Origin: Serpens gallinarum
GTDB lineage: Bacteria > Pseudomonadota > Gammaproteobacteria > Pseudomonadales > Pseudomonadaceae
Assembly (NCBI RefSeq): GCF_014836765.1
Contig: NZ_JACSQG010000006.1
Location: 161,181-225,180, forward strand
Length of the DNA: 64,000 nucleotides
Direction of reading: 5' to 3'
Of this stretch, positions 25,147-34,982 are shown piece by piece. The position numbers were made by a program, and so were the translations under genes. How positions within the stretch are numbered: position 1 is the first letter of the stretch; every line of letters begins with the position of its first letter. Under the pieces are notes generated by a model. That model was not told the DNA's origin. It made no database searches and was given only the letters and a program-made list of their open reading frames with translations.

Positions 25147-25436
25147 GCAAAAACTCCGAAAAATCATCGCTACACTGGAAACGCGCCAGTCAGCGGATAA
25201 AAAACCGTCAAATCGCGGCACGCAGCACACGGCAAGCGTCTAAATCGCAGTAACTTCCCTATTGGGGGCTCGCCAGACAAGCCCTCAGCCTTTATCTTTT
25301 GCAGGCGCTTTCTTTCGCCCCTGCCGGCAAGGCCTGCTTAGGTCGTAGCCAGGCGAGGTGCAATCGGTCAAACACAGCGCAGTTTATTCATTTGTGGCTG
25401 CGTATACTGGCCAACCATTCCCCACTGGAGTCATCC

Positions 25437-25709
25437 ATGAACAAAGCTGAACTGATCGAGGCGATTGCCGCCTCCGCCGACCTGCCGAAAACCACCGCTG
25501 CCCGTGCGCTGGATGCCATCACCGAGAGCATTACCAACGCCCTGAAAAATGGCGACAGCGTATCGCTGGTCGGTTTCGGCACCTTCGCCGTCAAGGAGCG
25601 CGCCGCCCGTGAAGGCCGCAACCCGCAGACCGGCGCCACCCTGCAAATCGCCGCTGCGAAGCTGCCAGGCTTCAAGCCAGGCAAGGGTTTGAAAGACGCT
25701 GTAAACTGA
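25437..25709 (+). CDS. HU family DNA-binding protein
   Basis: Nucleoid protein of 90 residues that bends DNA as a dimer. It starts [16 protein letters not shown], has the HU signature [21 protein letters not shown] at residues about 47-67, with the Arg-Asn-Pro beta arm, and ends GKGLKDAVN. The start at 25437 follows ACTGGAGTC. A -10-like TATACT lies at 25403-25408 with a poor -35. It resembles the Pseudomonas HupN/HupB types; sequence alone does not settle which paralogue. Confidence 0.95.
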   Translation: MNKAELIEAIAASADLPKTTAARALDAITESITNALKNGDSVSLVGFGTFAVKERAAREGRNPQTGATLQIAAAKLPGFKPGKGLKDAVN

Positions 25710-25716
25710 TTCTCCG

Positions 25717-25744
25717 ACTGCCCCGGCTAACACGCCGGGGCAGT
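25717..25744 (+). terminator. Terminator after HU
   Basis: ACTGCCCCGG (25717-25726) pairs with CCGGGGCAGT (25735-25744) over 8 nt. The tail is TCCTGCC, only weakly T-rich, but the stem is strong and well placed 8 nt past the stop. Confidence 0.75.
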
Positions 25745-25990
25745 TCCTGCCTAGCCTCCTCCCCACAGGCTATTTGCCATCCGCACGTCGCAAATGCACC
25801 TGCGCACCTACCCCTAACGATCAACCCCGAAGTAGTATCCCCTCCCGGTGCGACGTTCATTGCGCGCGGCGATCTGACTACATCCAGAGCCTGCCCCCCG
25901 CCTCAGGCAATCTGACTGCCCTGCGTCGAGTTACCTAAACGGCGTTGCTTACGCATTCGACTTCGGCCATGCAGTAACCCATCCGTCACC

Positions 25991-27550
25991 ATGCCCAAGC
26001 TTGATCTGCGTCGTTTGATTCTACTCCTGAGCATGTCAGCAACCTCACTGGTTCTGGCTTATTTCCTGTATGCCAGCTATCAGATGCAGCGCGAACTGCT
26101 GATCAAGCAGACGCTGGAGGCCAATCGCATTTATGCGGTGAAACTGGCCGAGGTCACGGAAAATTTTCTCAACACAGCACACAAACAACTGGCCTACAGC
26201 GCTTCGGTGATCGGCCCGCGCCTGAACACGGCCGAGCATCTCAATGGCGAAGTCGACCGCCTCCTGCTGCAAACCAATACGTTCAACTCGGTGTATGTCG
26301 TCAATACCGAGAGCAAACTGCTGGCCCGAGCCCCAAGAAATCACCAGGCGGAAGACAGCCTGATCGACAACCCAGGCTCGTATTCCGCACTGGCCAGCCA
26401 GCAGCCTTCCATAGTCCAGGCCTACAGTGCCCCCCACGGACGTTTGATCGTGGCGATGACGCACCCGCTGCACACTGCGCAGGGTGACTACCTGGGCTAT
26501 ATCGGCGGCGCGATCTACCTCCAGGAAAACAATTCCCTTCATGACCTGCTGGGCGAGCACTATTACCGCGACGGCTCATACCTGTATGTCGTGCACGACC
26601 GCCAACTGATTTATCACAACAAGCAGGAGCGCGTGGGGGAAATCATTCATGGCAATCCAGCGATCCATGAGGTGAGCCAAGGCAGAGAAGGCAACCAGCT
26701 GCTGACCAACTCGGAAGGTATCGAGATGCTGGCCGGTTTCGCGCCCGTTCAGAGCACAGGCTGGGGCATCGTTGCGCAACGGCCCCTGCAGGCCACGCTG
26801 ACGGAACTCAACAAGCTGATGCTGAACATGCTGATCACCCTGGTCCCCTTTTTCCTGGCCGTGATGCTCGCCATCTGGTGGCTGTCGCGAATCATTTCCC
26901 AGCCCCTGTGGAGCCTGGCCAAGAGTGTGCAGAAGGATGATGCCCGCATCGCCGAAAACGCGGTTCGGCAGATCAAGCCGTGGTATTTCGAAGTGGCCCA
27001 ACTCAAGCAGTCGATCTTGTCCGGCTTGGAAATGCTCAACCACAGAATCGGCAAACTCAATCTTGACTCGATGACCGACCCGCTGACCGAGCTGCTGAAC
27101 CGACGCGGAGCACAAGCGGCCATCGATAAATGGCATGTCAGTGCCCAGCCATTTGCCGTGATTCTTCTGGATATCGATCATTTCAAGCAGGTCAATGATG
27201 CCCATGGGCATGACATTGGCGACCTGACGTTGCAGTTTCTCGCCAGGCAGATGCGCCGACTCTCAGGCAACGAAAATGTCCTGTGTCGAAGCGGGGGCGA
27301 AGAGTTCATGGTGCTCATGCCTGACACCGACTTGAAAGAAGCCGGTGAATTCGCCGAAAACCTACGTGCCACGCTGGCCAGCACCCGCAGTCCGGCCGGA
27401 GAGCCGATCACCCTGTCGCTGGGGGTAGCCCATTACCCCATTAGCAATGCGCGCATCGAAATGGTGCTGCGCTCGGCTGATCAGGCGCTTTACCAGGCCA
27501 AGCGCCAGGGCCGCAACAAAGTGGTTATCGCAGCTGCCCAAAGAAGCTGA
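25991..27550 (+). CDS. Membrane diguanylate cyclase with dCache sensor
   Basis: Makes cyclic di-GMP in response to an outside signal, 519 residues. TM1 is near 11-30. A periplasmic dCache-type domain (about 35-280) follows with YVVNTESKLLARAP and HDRQLIYHNKQERVG. TM2 is near 286-305. The GGDEF domain spans about 355-515: DPLTELLNRRGAQ, metal-binding LLDIDHFKQVNDAHGHDIGD, the active-site motif SGGEEF, and SLGVAHYP. The active-site loop is intact, so it should be catalytic. It has no EAL domain. The ligand is unknown. It is monocistronic, downstream of HU. Confidence 0.93.
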   Translation: MPKLDLRRLILLLSMSATSLVLAYFLYASYQMQRELLIKQTLEANRIYAVKLAEVTENFLNTAHKQLAYSASVIGPRLNTAEHLNGEVDRLLLQTNTFNSVYVVNTESKLLARAPRNHQAEDSLIDNPGSYSALASQQPSIVQAYSAPHGRLIVAMTHPLHTAQGDYLGYIGGAIYLQENNSLHDLLGEHYYRDGSYLYVVHDRQLIYHNKQERVGEIIHGNPAIHEVSQGREGNQLLTNSEGIEMLAGFAPVQSTGWGIVAQRPLQATLTELNKLMLNMLITLVPFFLAVMLAIWWLSRIISQPLWSLAKSVQKDDARIAENAVRQIKPWYFEVAQLKQSILSGLEMLNHRIGKLNLDSMTDPLTELLNRRGAQAAIDKWHVSAQPFAVILLDIDHFKQVNDAHGHDIGDLTLQFLARQMRRLSGNENVLCRSGGEEFMVLMPDTDLKEAGEFAENLRATLASTRSPAGEPITLSLGVAHYPISNARIEMVLRSADQALYQAKRQGRNKVVIAAAQRS

Positions 27551-27584
27551 TCAGCGCCTGCGGCAGTACAACGCAGAATGGCGG

Positions 27585-27920
27585 CTACTTCAAATTGCCC
27601 CACTCGTCATAACGCTCCGGCCATTGAGCTCGATGGTCTGGATGATCAACTTGATCGGACGTTGGCGATTCGGGCCACGGATCAATCGTTAGAGTCCGGG
27701 CAATGAGGTGAACAAACCCAGCCAATAGCAACACCGGCAGCAGCACCCAACCACTAATCAACAGCACGCCACTGAGTATCAGCAGGTCGCCAAGCCTGAA
27801 GGCGCAGCGGACGAATAGCCTGCCGCCAGGCGCCCGCACACGTGCCAGCTGCCGCTTTTCCAGGGCGCGCCAGCGCCGCCAGAACGAAGTGACAGGAGGG
27901 GGAAGCGGGGAACCCGGCAT
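27585..27920 (-). CDS. Hypothetical small membrane protein (111 aa)
   Basis: I do not recognise the family. It has an N-terminal arginine-rich stretch (SFWRRWRALEKRQLARVRA), one or two hydrophobic segments near residues 43-70 (LLILSGVLLISGWVLLPVLLL, split), and an acidic, aromatic C-terminus ending WPERYDEWGNLK. The positive-inside rule suggests a cytoplasmic N-terminus. The codon pattern looks coding and the frame is free of shadowing. It converges on the diguanylate cyclase, with no sign of cotranscription. Confidence 0.6.
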   Translation of the reverse strand: MPGSPLPPPVTSFWRRWRALEKRQLARVRAPGGRLFVRCAFRLGDLLILSGVLLISGWVLLPVLLLAGFVHLIARTLTIDPWPESPTSDQVDHPDHRAQWPERYDEWGNLK

Positions 27921-27987
27921 CAGGGAAACCTGGACGCGTTGCGCTTACTGCAGCGCCGTTCCAGGACTAGGCGAATGCCAGAAACAA

Positions 27988-28012
27988 CAAAGCCCCGCAG
28001 AACGGGGCTTTG
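27988..28012. terminator. Terminator beside tRNA-Ser
   Basis: CAAAGCCCCG (27988-27997) pairs with CGGGGCTTTG (28003-28012) over CAGAA. On the minus strand it follows tRNA-Ser by 11 nt and ends TTGTTGTTTC. Confidence 0.85.
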
Positions 28013-28023
28013 TGTATATGGTC

Positions 28024-28113
28024 TGGCGGTGAGGGTGGGATTCGAACCCACGATACGGTTTCCCGTATACACGCTTTCCAGGCGTGCTCCTTCAACCGCT
28101 CGGACACCTCACC
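28024..28113 (-). tRNA. tRNA-Ser (GGA)
   Basis: A 90-nt class II tRNA with encoded CCA. Acceptor GGTGAGG pairs with CCTCACC, discriminator G. The anticodon loop CTGGAAA gives GGA. A long variable arm (TATACGGGAAACCGTAT) is typical of tRNA-Ser. Confidence 0.97.
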
Positions 28114-28150
28114 GGATCTCTTCGAGGCGTTCACCCCGTCGAGGCGCGCT

Positions 28151-28179
28151 AATTTAGTCGAACGTTTCTCCAAAGGCAA
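28151..28179 (-). promoter_or_regulatory. tRNA-Ser promoter
   Basis: On the minus strand TTGCCT (28174-28179) and TAAATT (28151-28156) stand 17 bp apart, followed by the GC-rich discriminator AGCGCGCC, as at the tRNA-Val promoter. Confidence 0.72.
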
Positions 28180-28331
28180 ACTTTTTTTCAGCTTTTTCAT
28201 GCGTTTAAGTATCCCCAGCGAAAATAGCTGCATTTTCGCGCAGCTCTGCGACCGCCCAGTCAGTCATCGCGCTTTACCTGTGCAAGCCGGCTGGGTAACG
28301 TCAGCGCCACTTATCACAAGGAACCCCCGCC

Positions 28332-29021
28332 ATGAGTGAGCTGCTTTCCTACCAATGCACAGACGGTATCGCCACCCTGACCCTGCACAATGGCAAGGTC
28401 AACGCGATTTCACCGGACATGATTGTTGCCCTCAATACGGCGCTGGATCGCGCCGAGCAGGACCGCGCCGTGGTGATCATCACCGGGCAGCCGGGCATTC
28501 TTTCCGGCGGTTACGACCTCAAGGTCATGACCTCCGGCCCGCAAAACGCACTGGACCTGGTCGCCGCCGGCTCGACATTGGCCCGACGCATGCTTGCTCA
28601 CCCCTTCCCGATCATCGTCGCCTGCCCAGGCCATGCAGTAGCCAAGGGTGCCTTTATCCTGCTCTCCGCAGACTATCGCATCGGTGTTGAAGGTCCGTTC
28701 AGCATCGGCCTGAACGAAGTGCAGATCGGCATGACCATGCATTACGTCGGTATCGAGCTGGCCCGTGATCGCTTACGCAAATCCGCTTTCCACCGCTCGG
28801 TGATCAACGGCGAGATGTTCGATCCGCAGGGCGCGCGCGAAGCCGGCTTCCTGGACAAGGTGGTCACCCCCGAGGCGCTGATGAGCACCGCACTGGAGAC
28901 AGCGAATCAGTTGAAGAAGATCAACATGACCGCTCACCGCAACACCAAGCTCAAGGTACGCAAAGAATTGCTTGACGCCCTTGAGCAGGCTATCGAGTTG
29001 GACAAGCGCCACGGTCTCTAA
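28332..29021 (+). CDS. Crotonase/enoyl-CoA hydratase family protein
   Basis: Acyl-CoA-handling enzyme of 229 residues, crotonase fold. Family stretches are [15 protein letters not shown] near residue 14, the oxyanion-hole loop [12 protein letters not shown] near 57, and [18 protein letters not shown] near 100. The usual catalytic Glu pair is not obvious: the position after GLNEVQIGM gives a Glu, but the first oxyanion loop is GYDL in place of the common AGADI. It may be a hydratase, isomerase or thioesterase relative. The start at 28332 follows AAGGAACC. Confidence 0.85.
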   Translation: MSELLSYQCTDGIATLTLHNGKVNAISPDMIVALNTALDRAEQDRAVVIITGQPGILSGGYDLKVMTSGPQNALDLVAAGSTLARRMLAHPFPIIVACPGHAVAKGAFILLSADYRIGVEGPFSIGLNEVQIGMTMHYVGIELARDRLRKSAFHRSVINGEMFDPQGAREAGFLDKVVTPEALMSTALETANQLKKINMTAHRNTKLKVRKELLDALEQAIELDKRHGL

Positions 29022-29111
29022 CAGACCGTTTGGGACCGCTGCCAAGGCGAGTGGATTGCCGAGCACAGTGGACGTTCGTACACTCGACGTCCCTTTGCTG
29101 GAGATCCTGCC

Positions 29112-29855
29112 ATGCTGTCCGTTCTGCGCTTGTTGTTGCTGAGCGTGTATTCCGTTATTGCCAGCTGCCTCGGCGCGTTGCTTGGCGTGCTCCGCCCTTT
29201 CAATCCCAACAATACGTCTTTGTGCGCCCGTTTGTTCGCCACCCCGAGCCAATGGTTGCTGCGCATCAAGGTCGAGACCGAACTGGAGCACCTGAACAGT
29301 CAAACACAGGCCTGTGTGATCATTGCCAATCATCAGTCCAATTACGACCTGTTCGTCCTCGGCGGCACGGTGCCCTCACGCACCGTGAGCCTGGGCAAGA
29401 AAAGCCTGAAGTGGATTCCAGTGTTCGGCCAGCTTTACTGGCTGGCCGGCAATGTCCTGATTGATCGCAGCAATGCCTGCAAGGCCAGGCAGACCATGCT
29501 CACCACCACCGAAACCCTGCAAAAGCGCCAGACGTCTATCTGGGTGTTTCCGGAAGGTACGCGCAATGGCGGCCAGGAGCTGCTGCCGTTCAAGAAAGGG
29601 GCGTTTCAGATGGCCATCGCCGCTGGGGCTCCGATCGTGCCGGTGTGCGTCAGCCGCTACACCCAAACACTGGATCTGAATCGCTGGGACAGTGGGCAGA
29701 TACGCGTCCGCGCGCTGCCGGCCATTCCAACCGCACACCTGAGCCTGGAAGACATGCCGGCGCTGATCGAGCAATGCCATGCCCGCATGCAGGCATGCAT
29801 TGACGAGCTAGATGAAGAATTGGAGCAGCGCCTGGCCGCGGCGCAGCCGCTTTAG
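29112..29855 (+). CDS. plsC: 1-acyl-sn-glycerol-3-phosphate acyltransferase
   Basis: Inner-membrane enzyme of 247 residues that acylates lysophosphatidic acid to phosphatidic acid. An N-terminal hydrophobic helix (about 4-27) anchors it. All four acyltransferase blocks are present: block I NHQSNYD (the HX4D catalytic pair), block II with GKKSLKWIPVFGQ, block III FPEGTRN, and block IV APIVPVCVS. A second lysophospholipid acyltransferase is likely elsewhere in the genome, since this type is often duplicated; that is inference. Confidence 0.92.
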   Translation: MLSVLRLLLLSVYSVIASCLGALLGVLRPFNPNNTSLCARLFATPSQWLLRIKVETELEHLNSQTQACVIIANHQSNYDLFVLGGTVPSRTVSLGKKSLKWIPVFGQLYWLAGNVLIDRSNACKARQTMLTTTETLQKRQTSIWVFPEGTRNGGQELLPFKKGAFQMAIAAGAPIVPVCVSRYTQTLDLNRWDSGQIRVRALPAIPTAHLSLEDMPALIEQCHARMQACIDELDEELEQRLAAAQPL

Positions 29856-29859
29856 GTCG

Positions 29860-29891
29860 GTAGCGTTGCGTTGAGCGAGACAATGCCCATC
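29860..29891. repeat. 32-bp dispersed repeat, copy B (diverged)
   Basis: GTAGCGTTGCGTTGAGCGAG and following bases to CCCATC. It shares the GTAG...GCGTTGAGC...CCCATC frame with copies A and C. Right after it ATTGATGGGCATTGATGGG carries two copies of a complementary ATGGG motif and can form a hairpin with CCCATCAT. Confidence 0.6.
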
Positions 29892-29991
29892 ATTGATGGG
29901 CATTGATGGGGCTCGGCGCGATGCACGGGACGAACCCAATTCCCTGCTGCCGCGCCCCTTAACCCTTACAGCAGCTAACACATATTGAACG

Positions 29992-30711
29992 TTACGCTTC
30001 GCGCCCCTGGGCGATAAAGCGCAGCATCCACTCGCCCACCACACTGCCGTGATGCGGCAGATGAAGGCTTTGCAAGGCATTCTGATAGAGCGTCTCGCCC
30101 AGGGTTTGCTGGCGCACGTCGAGCAGTGCCCGTGAATAATCCGGTACGAACTCGGGATGCCCCTGGAAGCACAGTACGCGGTCCTCGATGCGGAACGCAG
30201 CAATTGGGCAGAACTCGCTGGAGGCCAGCACCGTGGCGTTTTCCGGAGCGCGGGTGACCTGGTCCTGATGGCTGATCAGCAGGGTCAGTTGATCCAGCGC
30301 CGGCTGCATCCAGTCCAGTTGCTCCTGAACGCTGTAATGATGCATGCCCACGCCCCACCCTTGACCGGCCCGCTCGCTCTGGCCACCGAGCAACAACGCC
30401 AGCAACTGATGACCGAAGCAGATGCCCAGCAGCTTGTCGCCGTTCTGGTAGCGCTCCAGCAGATAAGTCTTAAGCGTCTGGATCCACGGATCGCTGCCGA
30501 ACGAGTCCGCCTTGCTGCCGGTAACCAGATAGGCGTCATAACGCTGGTCATCGGCCGGGTAATGGCCCTCAACCACGTTGAAAATTTCAAACTGCGCGGC
30601 AATCGGTTGGTTAGCGAATAACCGTTCGAACATATGGCCATAGCCGGTGTACTGCTCGACGAACTCAGGACGCAGGTGATCGGTTTCCAGAATACAGATA
30701 CGCAACGACAT
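29992..30711 (-). CDS. Class I glutamine amidotransferase
   Basis: A 239-residue protein with a GATase1 fold, of the GMP synthase/YfeJ-like free-standing type. The nucleophile elbow is LLGICFGHQLLA, with Cys near residue 96. The His/Glu pair of the triad is in CFQGHPEFVPDY near residue 185. There is no fused synthase domain, so it may act on gamma-glutamyl compounds or hand ammonia to an unidentified partner. I chose ATG 30711 after TTGGGATTCCC rather than the longer frame. It is divergent from the glutaredoxin-like gene. Confidence 0.85.
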   Translation of the reverse strand: MSLRICILETDHLRPEFVEQYTGYGHMFERLFANQPIAAQFEIFNVVEGHYPADDQRYDAYLVTGSKADSFGSDPWIQTLKTYLLERYQNGDKLLGICFGHQLLALLLGGQSERAGQGWGVGMHHYSVQEQLDWMQPALDQLTLLISHQDQVTRAPENATVLASSEFCPIAAFRIEDRVLCFQGHPEFVPDYSRALLDVRQQTLGETLYQNALQSLHLPHHGSVVGEWMLRFIAQGREA

Positions 30712-30853
30712 GGGAATCCCAAAAACATAAAGGTATGGAGCGGTTGTTACCCTTCTTACCATAGCCCGTACGTGGTGAGGAATAGCCCGCGCCCGCCAGA
30801 CACAGCCGTCAATCGGCTACACTGCGCAACCTTTTCTATTCTGGAGCCTGACT

Positions 30854-31219
30854 GTGCTTATCAAGGCCTTACGGGTTGGCTTGGGCCAACTGATCGTTTT
30901 TATTGATTTCCTCACCCGCCCGAAAAAAATGCAGCGCAGCGCGGAGGCGCAAGCCGAGGTCAAGGCACGCACAGCCAACCTGGCGCTTTATCAGTTTCAC
31001 GGTTGCCCGTTTTGTGTGAAGACGCGGCGTGCCCTGCATCGGCTGAACTTGCCGATCGCCCTGCGCGATGCCAAGAACGACGCCCAGGCCCGCCAGGAAC
31101 TGGAAACCCAGGGCGGCAAGATCCAGGTGCCCTGCCTGCGTATCGAAGAAAATGGCCAGGTTTCCTGGCTGTATGAATCCAAGGCAATCATTGCCTGGCT
31201 GGAACAGCGCTTCGCCTGA
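30854..31219 (+). CDS. Membrane-anchored glutaredoxin-like protein
   Basis: A 121-residue protein with a GTG start at 30854, preceded by CTGGAGCC at good spacing. An N-terminal hydrophobic helix (about 5-21, LRVGLGQLIVFIDFL) is followed by a basic linker and a glutaredoxin domain (about 43-121) with redox site Cys51-Pro-Phe-Cys54. The cis-proline loop is IQVPCLRI and the glutathione-contact stretch is YESKAIIAWL. It should reduce disulfides with glutathione near the inner face of the membrane. Confidence 0.87.
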   Translation: MLIKALRVGLGQLIVFIDFLTRPKKMQRSAEAQAEVKARTANLALYQFHGCPFCVKTRRALHRLNLPIALRDAKNDAQARQELETQGGKIQVPCLRIEENGQVSWLYESKAIIAWLEQRFA

Positions 31220-31236
31220 GCGGCAATCGCCATGTA

Positions 31237-31296
31237 GGGCCGATTTCACATCGGCACACCAGAACTGCGGATGCCGGCATGCAGCCGGCACCGCAG
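31237..31296. repeat. GCCGAT-type hairpin repeat and terminator
   Basis: GCCGAT-TTCAC-ATCGGC (31239-31255) resembles the element at 55265-55283. It is followed by a strong stem, CTGCGG-A-TGCCGGC with GCCGGCA-CCGCAG (31265-31296), then GTGTTTTTTA. The pair ends the glutaredoxin mRNA and may also serve the convergent FadB-like gene. Confidence 0.7.
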
Positions 31297-31311
31297 GGTC
31301 ATCAGTGTTTT

Positions 31312-33456
31312 TTAGAAGGTTTCCCCTCGCGCCGCCTTCTCCAACAACAACGCCGGCGGAGAGAATCGATCGCCATACTGCTCCGTCAGGTACTGAGCAC
31401 GGGCGATGAAGTCGGCCAGGCCGTACTGGTTGATGAACTGCAAGGCACCACCGCTCCAGGCGGCAAAGCCGATACCGAACACCGAACCGATGTTGGCGTC
31501 GGCGGTAGAGCGCAATACGCCCTCCTCCACACAGCGCACGGTCTCGATGGCCTGGATGAACAGCAGACGATCGCGCACATCCTGGGGTGAAATCTGTGCC
31601 CCGGCTTTTTCGAAGCGCGCCTTGAGCTCGGGCCACAGATGTTTCTTGTCCCCTTGCGGGTAGTCGTAAAAACCGCCACCGGCGGCCTTGCCGGGACGCT
31701 GGTACTCGTTGAGCATCAAGTCAATCACCGCGAATGCCGGATGCTCGGGCGCCGTCTTGCCTTCGGCAGCCAGGTCACTGACTGCTTGCCGGCGAATATG
31801 CTCCATCAGGCTCATCGACACTTCATCGGAGATCGCCAGCGGACCGACCGGCATGCCCGCCTGACGGGCCTGGTTCTCGATCATTGCCGCCGACACGCCC
31901 TCGCCGAGCATGGCAATGCCTTCATTGGTAAAGGTGCCGAACACCCGCGAGGTGAAAAAGCCGCGACTGTCATGGACGACGATGGGCGTCTTGTTGATTT
32001 GCAGCACGAAGTCGAACGCCCGCGCCAGAGCTTCGTCGCTGGTTTGCTCGCCGCGAATGATCTCCACCAGCGGCATCTTGTCCACCGGGCTGAAGAAATG
32101 CAGGCCGATGAATTTTTCCGGATGGCGCACGGCGCTGGCCAGGCCGGTAATCGGCAGCGTCGAGGTATTGGAGGCGATCAGCGCCTCCGGCAGTGCGCAG
32201 GCTTCGGCGGCGGCCGTGACACTGGCTTTGAGGGCGCGGTCCTCGAAAACCGCCTCGATTATCAGGTCGCACTCGGCAAAATCAGCATCGTCAACGCTCG
32301 GGGTGATGCGTGCAAGGATGGCGTCGCGTTTCTCTGCACTCAGCTGGCCACGGGACACCTTCTTGTCCAGCAGGGCGGCCGAATAGGCTTTACCCTTCTC
32401 GGCAGCCGCCAGCGAGACATCCTTGAGTACCACCTCGATGCCAGCCATGGCTGACACATAGGCAATGCCGGCGCCCATCATGCCAGCCCCAAGCACGCCG
32501 ACTTTTTGCGTCGCATAGGTGGGGAAACCCTGGGGGCGCGAACGGCCGGCGTTGATTTCATTGAGCTGGAACCAGAAGGTGCCGATCATGTTTTTCGCCA
32601 CCTGCCCGATGACCAGCTCGGTGAAATAGCGCGCCTCGATCAGTTGCGCGGTGTCGAAGTCCACCTGGGCACCTTCCACCGCGGCGCAGAGGATCTTTTC
32701 CGGCGCCGGGAAACAGCCCTTGGTCTTGTCACGCAACACGCTGGGCGCGATGGCCAGCATCTGCGCCACGGCGGGCGAGGATGGGGTGCCGCCGGGAATC
32801 TTGTAGCCCTTCACGTCCCACGGCTGTACGGCGGCGGGATTCGCCAGGATCCACTGCCGCGCCTTAGCCAGCAACTCGTCCGGGGTGGCGGCCAGCTCAT
32901 GCAGCAACCCGGCCTTGAGCGCCTCCTGCGGGCGCAGCTTCTTGCCTTCAGCCAGATACGGCAGCGCCTTCTCGATGCCCAGCAGGCGCACGGTGCGCAC
33001 GATACCGCCGCCGCCCGGCAGCAGGCCGAGGGTCACTTCCGGCAGCCCGAGCTGGATACGCGCATCGTCCAAAGCGATGCGGTGATGGCAGGCCAGGCAG
33101 ATTTCCCAACCACCGCCCAGCGCTGCGCCATTGATTGCGGCGACCACCGGCTTGCCGAGGGTTTCCAGCCGTCGCAGCTGGCTCTTGATGTTCAGCACCA
33201 TCTGGTAGAACGCCGGCGCGTCCTCGCGGGTGACCTGGATCAGTTCATTGAGATCGCCGCCGGCAAAAAAGGTCTTCTTCGCCGAGGTCAGAATCACTCC
33301 GGCAATCGCGTCCTTCTCCTCCTCCAGGCGAGTCACCGTGCGGCCCATTGCCTCACGGTAGGCGGCGTTCATGGTGTTGGCGCTCTGGCCCGGCATATCC
33401 AGGGTCAGGACGACGATGTTGTCCGGGCCTTTTTCGTAGCGAATGGCGTCAGTCAT
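31312..33456 (-). CDS. FadB/FadJ-like hydratase/3-hydroxyacyl-CoA dehydrogenase
   Basis: Bifunctional beta-oxidation enzyme of 714 residues. The N-terminal crotonase domain (1-190) has FFAGGDLNELIQ and ALGGGWEICLACHHRIA with the catalytic glutamates. The central NAD-binding domain opens VGVLGAGMMGAGIAYVSA near residue 318. The dehydrogenase domain carries HFFSPVDKMPLVEII and the C-terminal domains complete the fold. It pairs with the thiolase 17 bp upstream, like PA1737/PA1736 of P. aeruginosa. I chose ATG 33456 after GGAG. The main fadBA5 operon is presumably elsewhere. Confidence 0.93.
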   Translation of the reverse strand: MTDAIRYEKGPDNIVVLTLDMPGQSANTMNAAYREAMGRTVTRLEEEKDAIAGVILTSAKKTFFAGGDLNELIQVTREDAPAFYQMVLNIKSQLRRLETLGKPVVAAINGAALGGGWEICLACHHRIALDDARIQLGLPEVTLGLLPGGGGIVRTVRLLGIEKALPYLAEGKKLRPQEALKAGLLHELAATPDELLAKARQWILANPAAVQPWDVKGYKIPGGTPSSPAVAQMLAIAPSVLRDKTKGCFPAPEKILCAAVEGAQVDFDTAQLIEARYFTELVIGQVAKNMIGTFWFQLNEINAGRSRPQGFPTYATQKVGVLGAGMMGAGIAYVSAMAGIEVVLKDVSLAAAEKGKAYSAALLDKKVSRGQLSAEKRDAILARITPSVDDADFAECDLIIEAVFEDRALKASVTAAAEACALPEALIASNTSTLPITGLASAVRHPEKFIGLHFFSPVDKMPLVEIIRGEQTSDEALARAFDFVLQINKTPIVVHDSRGFFTSRVFGTFTNEGIAMLGEGVSAAMIENQARQAGMPVGPLAISDEVSMSLMEHIRRQAVSDLAAEGKTAPEHPAFAVIDLMLNEYQRPGKAAGGGFYDYPQGDKKHLWPELKARFEKAGAQISPQDVRDRLLFIQAIETVRCVEEGVLRSTADANIGSVFGIGFAAWSGGALQFINQYGLADFIARAQYLTEQYGDRFSPPALLLEKAARGETF

Positions 33457-33473
33457 GGTTCTTTTTCTCCGCC

Positions 33474-34679
33474 TTAAAGTCGTTCGATGATGGTGGCGAT
33501 GCCCATGCCGCCACCCACGCACAGGGTGGCCAGGCCGTAGCGCTGATTGCGCCGCTCCAACTCGTCGAGCAGGGTGCCGAGGATGATGCAACCGGTGGCG
33601 CCCAGCGGGTGACCCATCGCAATGGACCCACCATTGACGTTGACCTTGTCCTCCGGCACGCCCATGTCCTTCATGAACTTCATCACCACTGAGGCAAAGG
33701 CTTCGTTGACTTCGAACAGGTCGATATCGCCCACCGACAGCCCAGCCTTGGCCAGCGCCTTGCGGGTGGCCGGACCCGGACCGGTGAGCATGATGGTCGG
33801 GTCGCTGCCGGTGACCGCCGTGGCGACAATGCGCCCGCGCGGCGTCAGCCCCAGCTCACGGCCCTTGGCCGCCGAGCCAATCAACATCAGCGCTGCGCCA
33901 TCGACAATGCCCGAGCTGTTGCCCGGTGTATGGACATGGTTGATGCGCTCGACCTGGCTGTATTTGCGCAGCGCCGTGGCATCGAAGCCCAGCTGGCCCA
34001 TCATCTCGAAGCTCGGCTTGAGGGCGCCGAGGCCTTCCAAGGTGGTTTGCGGGCGTATGAACTCATCATGATCGAGTACTACCACGCCGTTCTGGTCGAT
34101 GACCGGCACCAGTGATCGGGCGAACAACCCTTCGGCGCGCGCCTGGGCGGCTTTTTGCTGGGAGCGCAGGGCGAACGCATCGACATCCTGACGGGAAAAA
34201 CCTTCCAGCGTCGCAATCAGATCGGCGCCAATGCCCTGCGGCACGAACTGTGTGCTCAGGTTGGTCTCCGGGTCCAATGCCCAGGCGCCGCCATCCGAAC
34301 CCATGGGCACGCGGGACATGGACTCCACGCCGCCGACCACCACCAGATCCTCAAAGCCGGAGCGTATTTTCATGGCGCCGAGATTCACCGCCTCCAGGCC
34401 CGAGGCGCAAAAGCGGTTGAGCTGCATGCCCGCAACCTGTTCGTCCCAACCGGCCACCAGAGCCGCCGTCTTTGCGATATCGGCGCCCTGATCGCCCACC
34501 GGGGTCACGCAACCCAGCACCAGGTCATCCACCTGGGCGGTATCCAGCCGGTTGCGTTGTTGCATGACGCGCAACAGCCCAGCGACCAGATTGACTGGTT
34601 TGACGCTGTGCAGCGCGCCGTCCTGTTTGCCTTTGCCGCGCGGCGTACGCACCGCGTCGTATATCAATGCTTCGCTCAT
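33474..34679 (-). CDS. Acetyl-CoA C-acyltransferase (thiolase, FadA/FadI-like)
   Basis: Thiolase of 401 residues performing the last step of beta-oxidation, or its reverse. The nucleophilic Cys91 stands in [14 protein letters not shown]. The second site has [17 protein letters not shown] with its histidine, and the C-terminal motif CVGGGMG contains the acid/base cysteine. I chose ATG 34679, six codons inside a longer frame, because it begins at the family start [13 protein letters not shown]. It is first in a two-gene operon with the FadB-like gene. Confidence 0.93.
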   Translation of the reverse strand: MSEALIYDAVRTPRGKGKQDGALHSVKPVNLVAGLLRVMQQRNRLDTAQVDDLVLGCVTPVGDQGADIAKTAALVAGWDEQVAGMQLNRFCASGLEAVNLGAMKIRSGFEDLVVVGGVESMSRVPMGSDGGAWALDPETNLSTQFVPQGIGADLIATLEGFSRQDVDAFALRSQQKAAQARAEGLFARSLVPVIDQNGVVVLDHDEFIRPQTTLEGLGALKPSFEMMGQLGFDATALRKYSQVERINHVHTPGNSSGIVDGAALMLIGSAAKGRELGLTPRGRIVATAVTGSDPTIMLTGPGPATRKALAKAGLSVGDIDLFEVNEAFASVVMKFMKDMGVPEDKVNVNGGSIAMGHPLGATGCIILGTLLDELERRNQRYGLATLCVGGGMGIATIIERL

Positions 34680-34982
34680 GGCCTGGTCTCTTGTCATTGT
34701 TCTGGCATCCGGAATTCCGGTTCGCCCGTTACCTTAGACCCGGCATGACTATCGGCAATGACCAATACGCTCAGCTGCGTTGACGCCTGCGCTCAGACGA
34801 ATGGCGCTGCGTGGCGGCTGGCCGGGCAACCCGTCTGCCGCACGCTTTTACCACGGCTGAGAAGTCCGCGCTCTGCACCCCTGCGGGCTGAGAACCAAGG
34901 GGTCTAACAGAACGTAGGGACCCAGATAGAGTCAATCAACAAGGCCCTGCGAAGCCCAACAACAAGAAGAAGGAATAAAATC
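34680..34982. other. Intergenic stretch before a small ORF
   Basis: 303 bp between the divergent thiolase gene and a 32-codon reading frame. A possible hairpin, ACCCCT...AGGGGT near 34876-34904, lies in the leader. I see no regulator site that I can name. Confidence 0.4.
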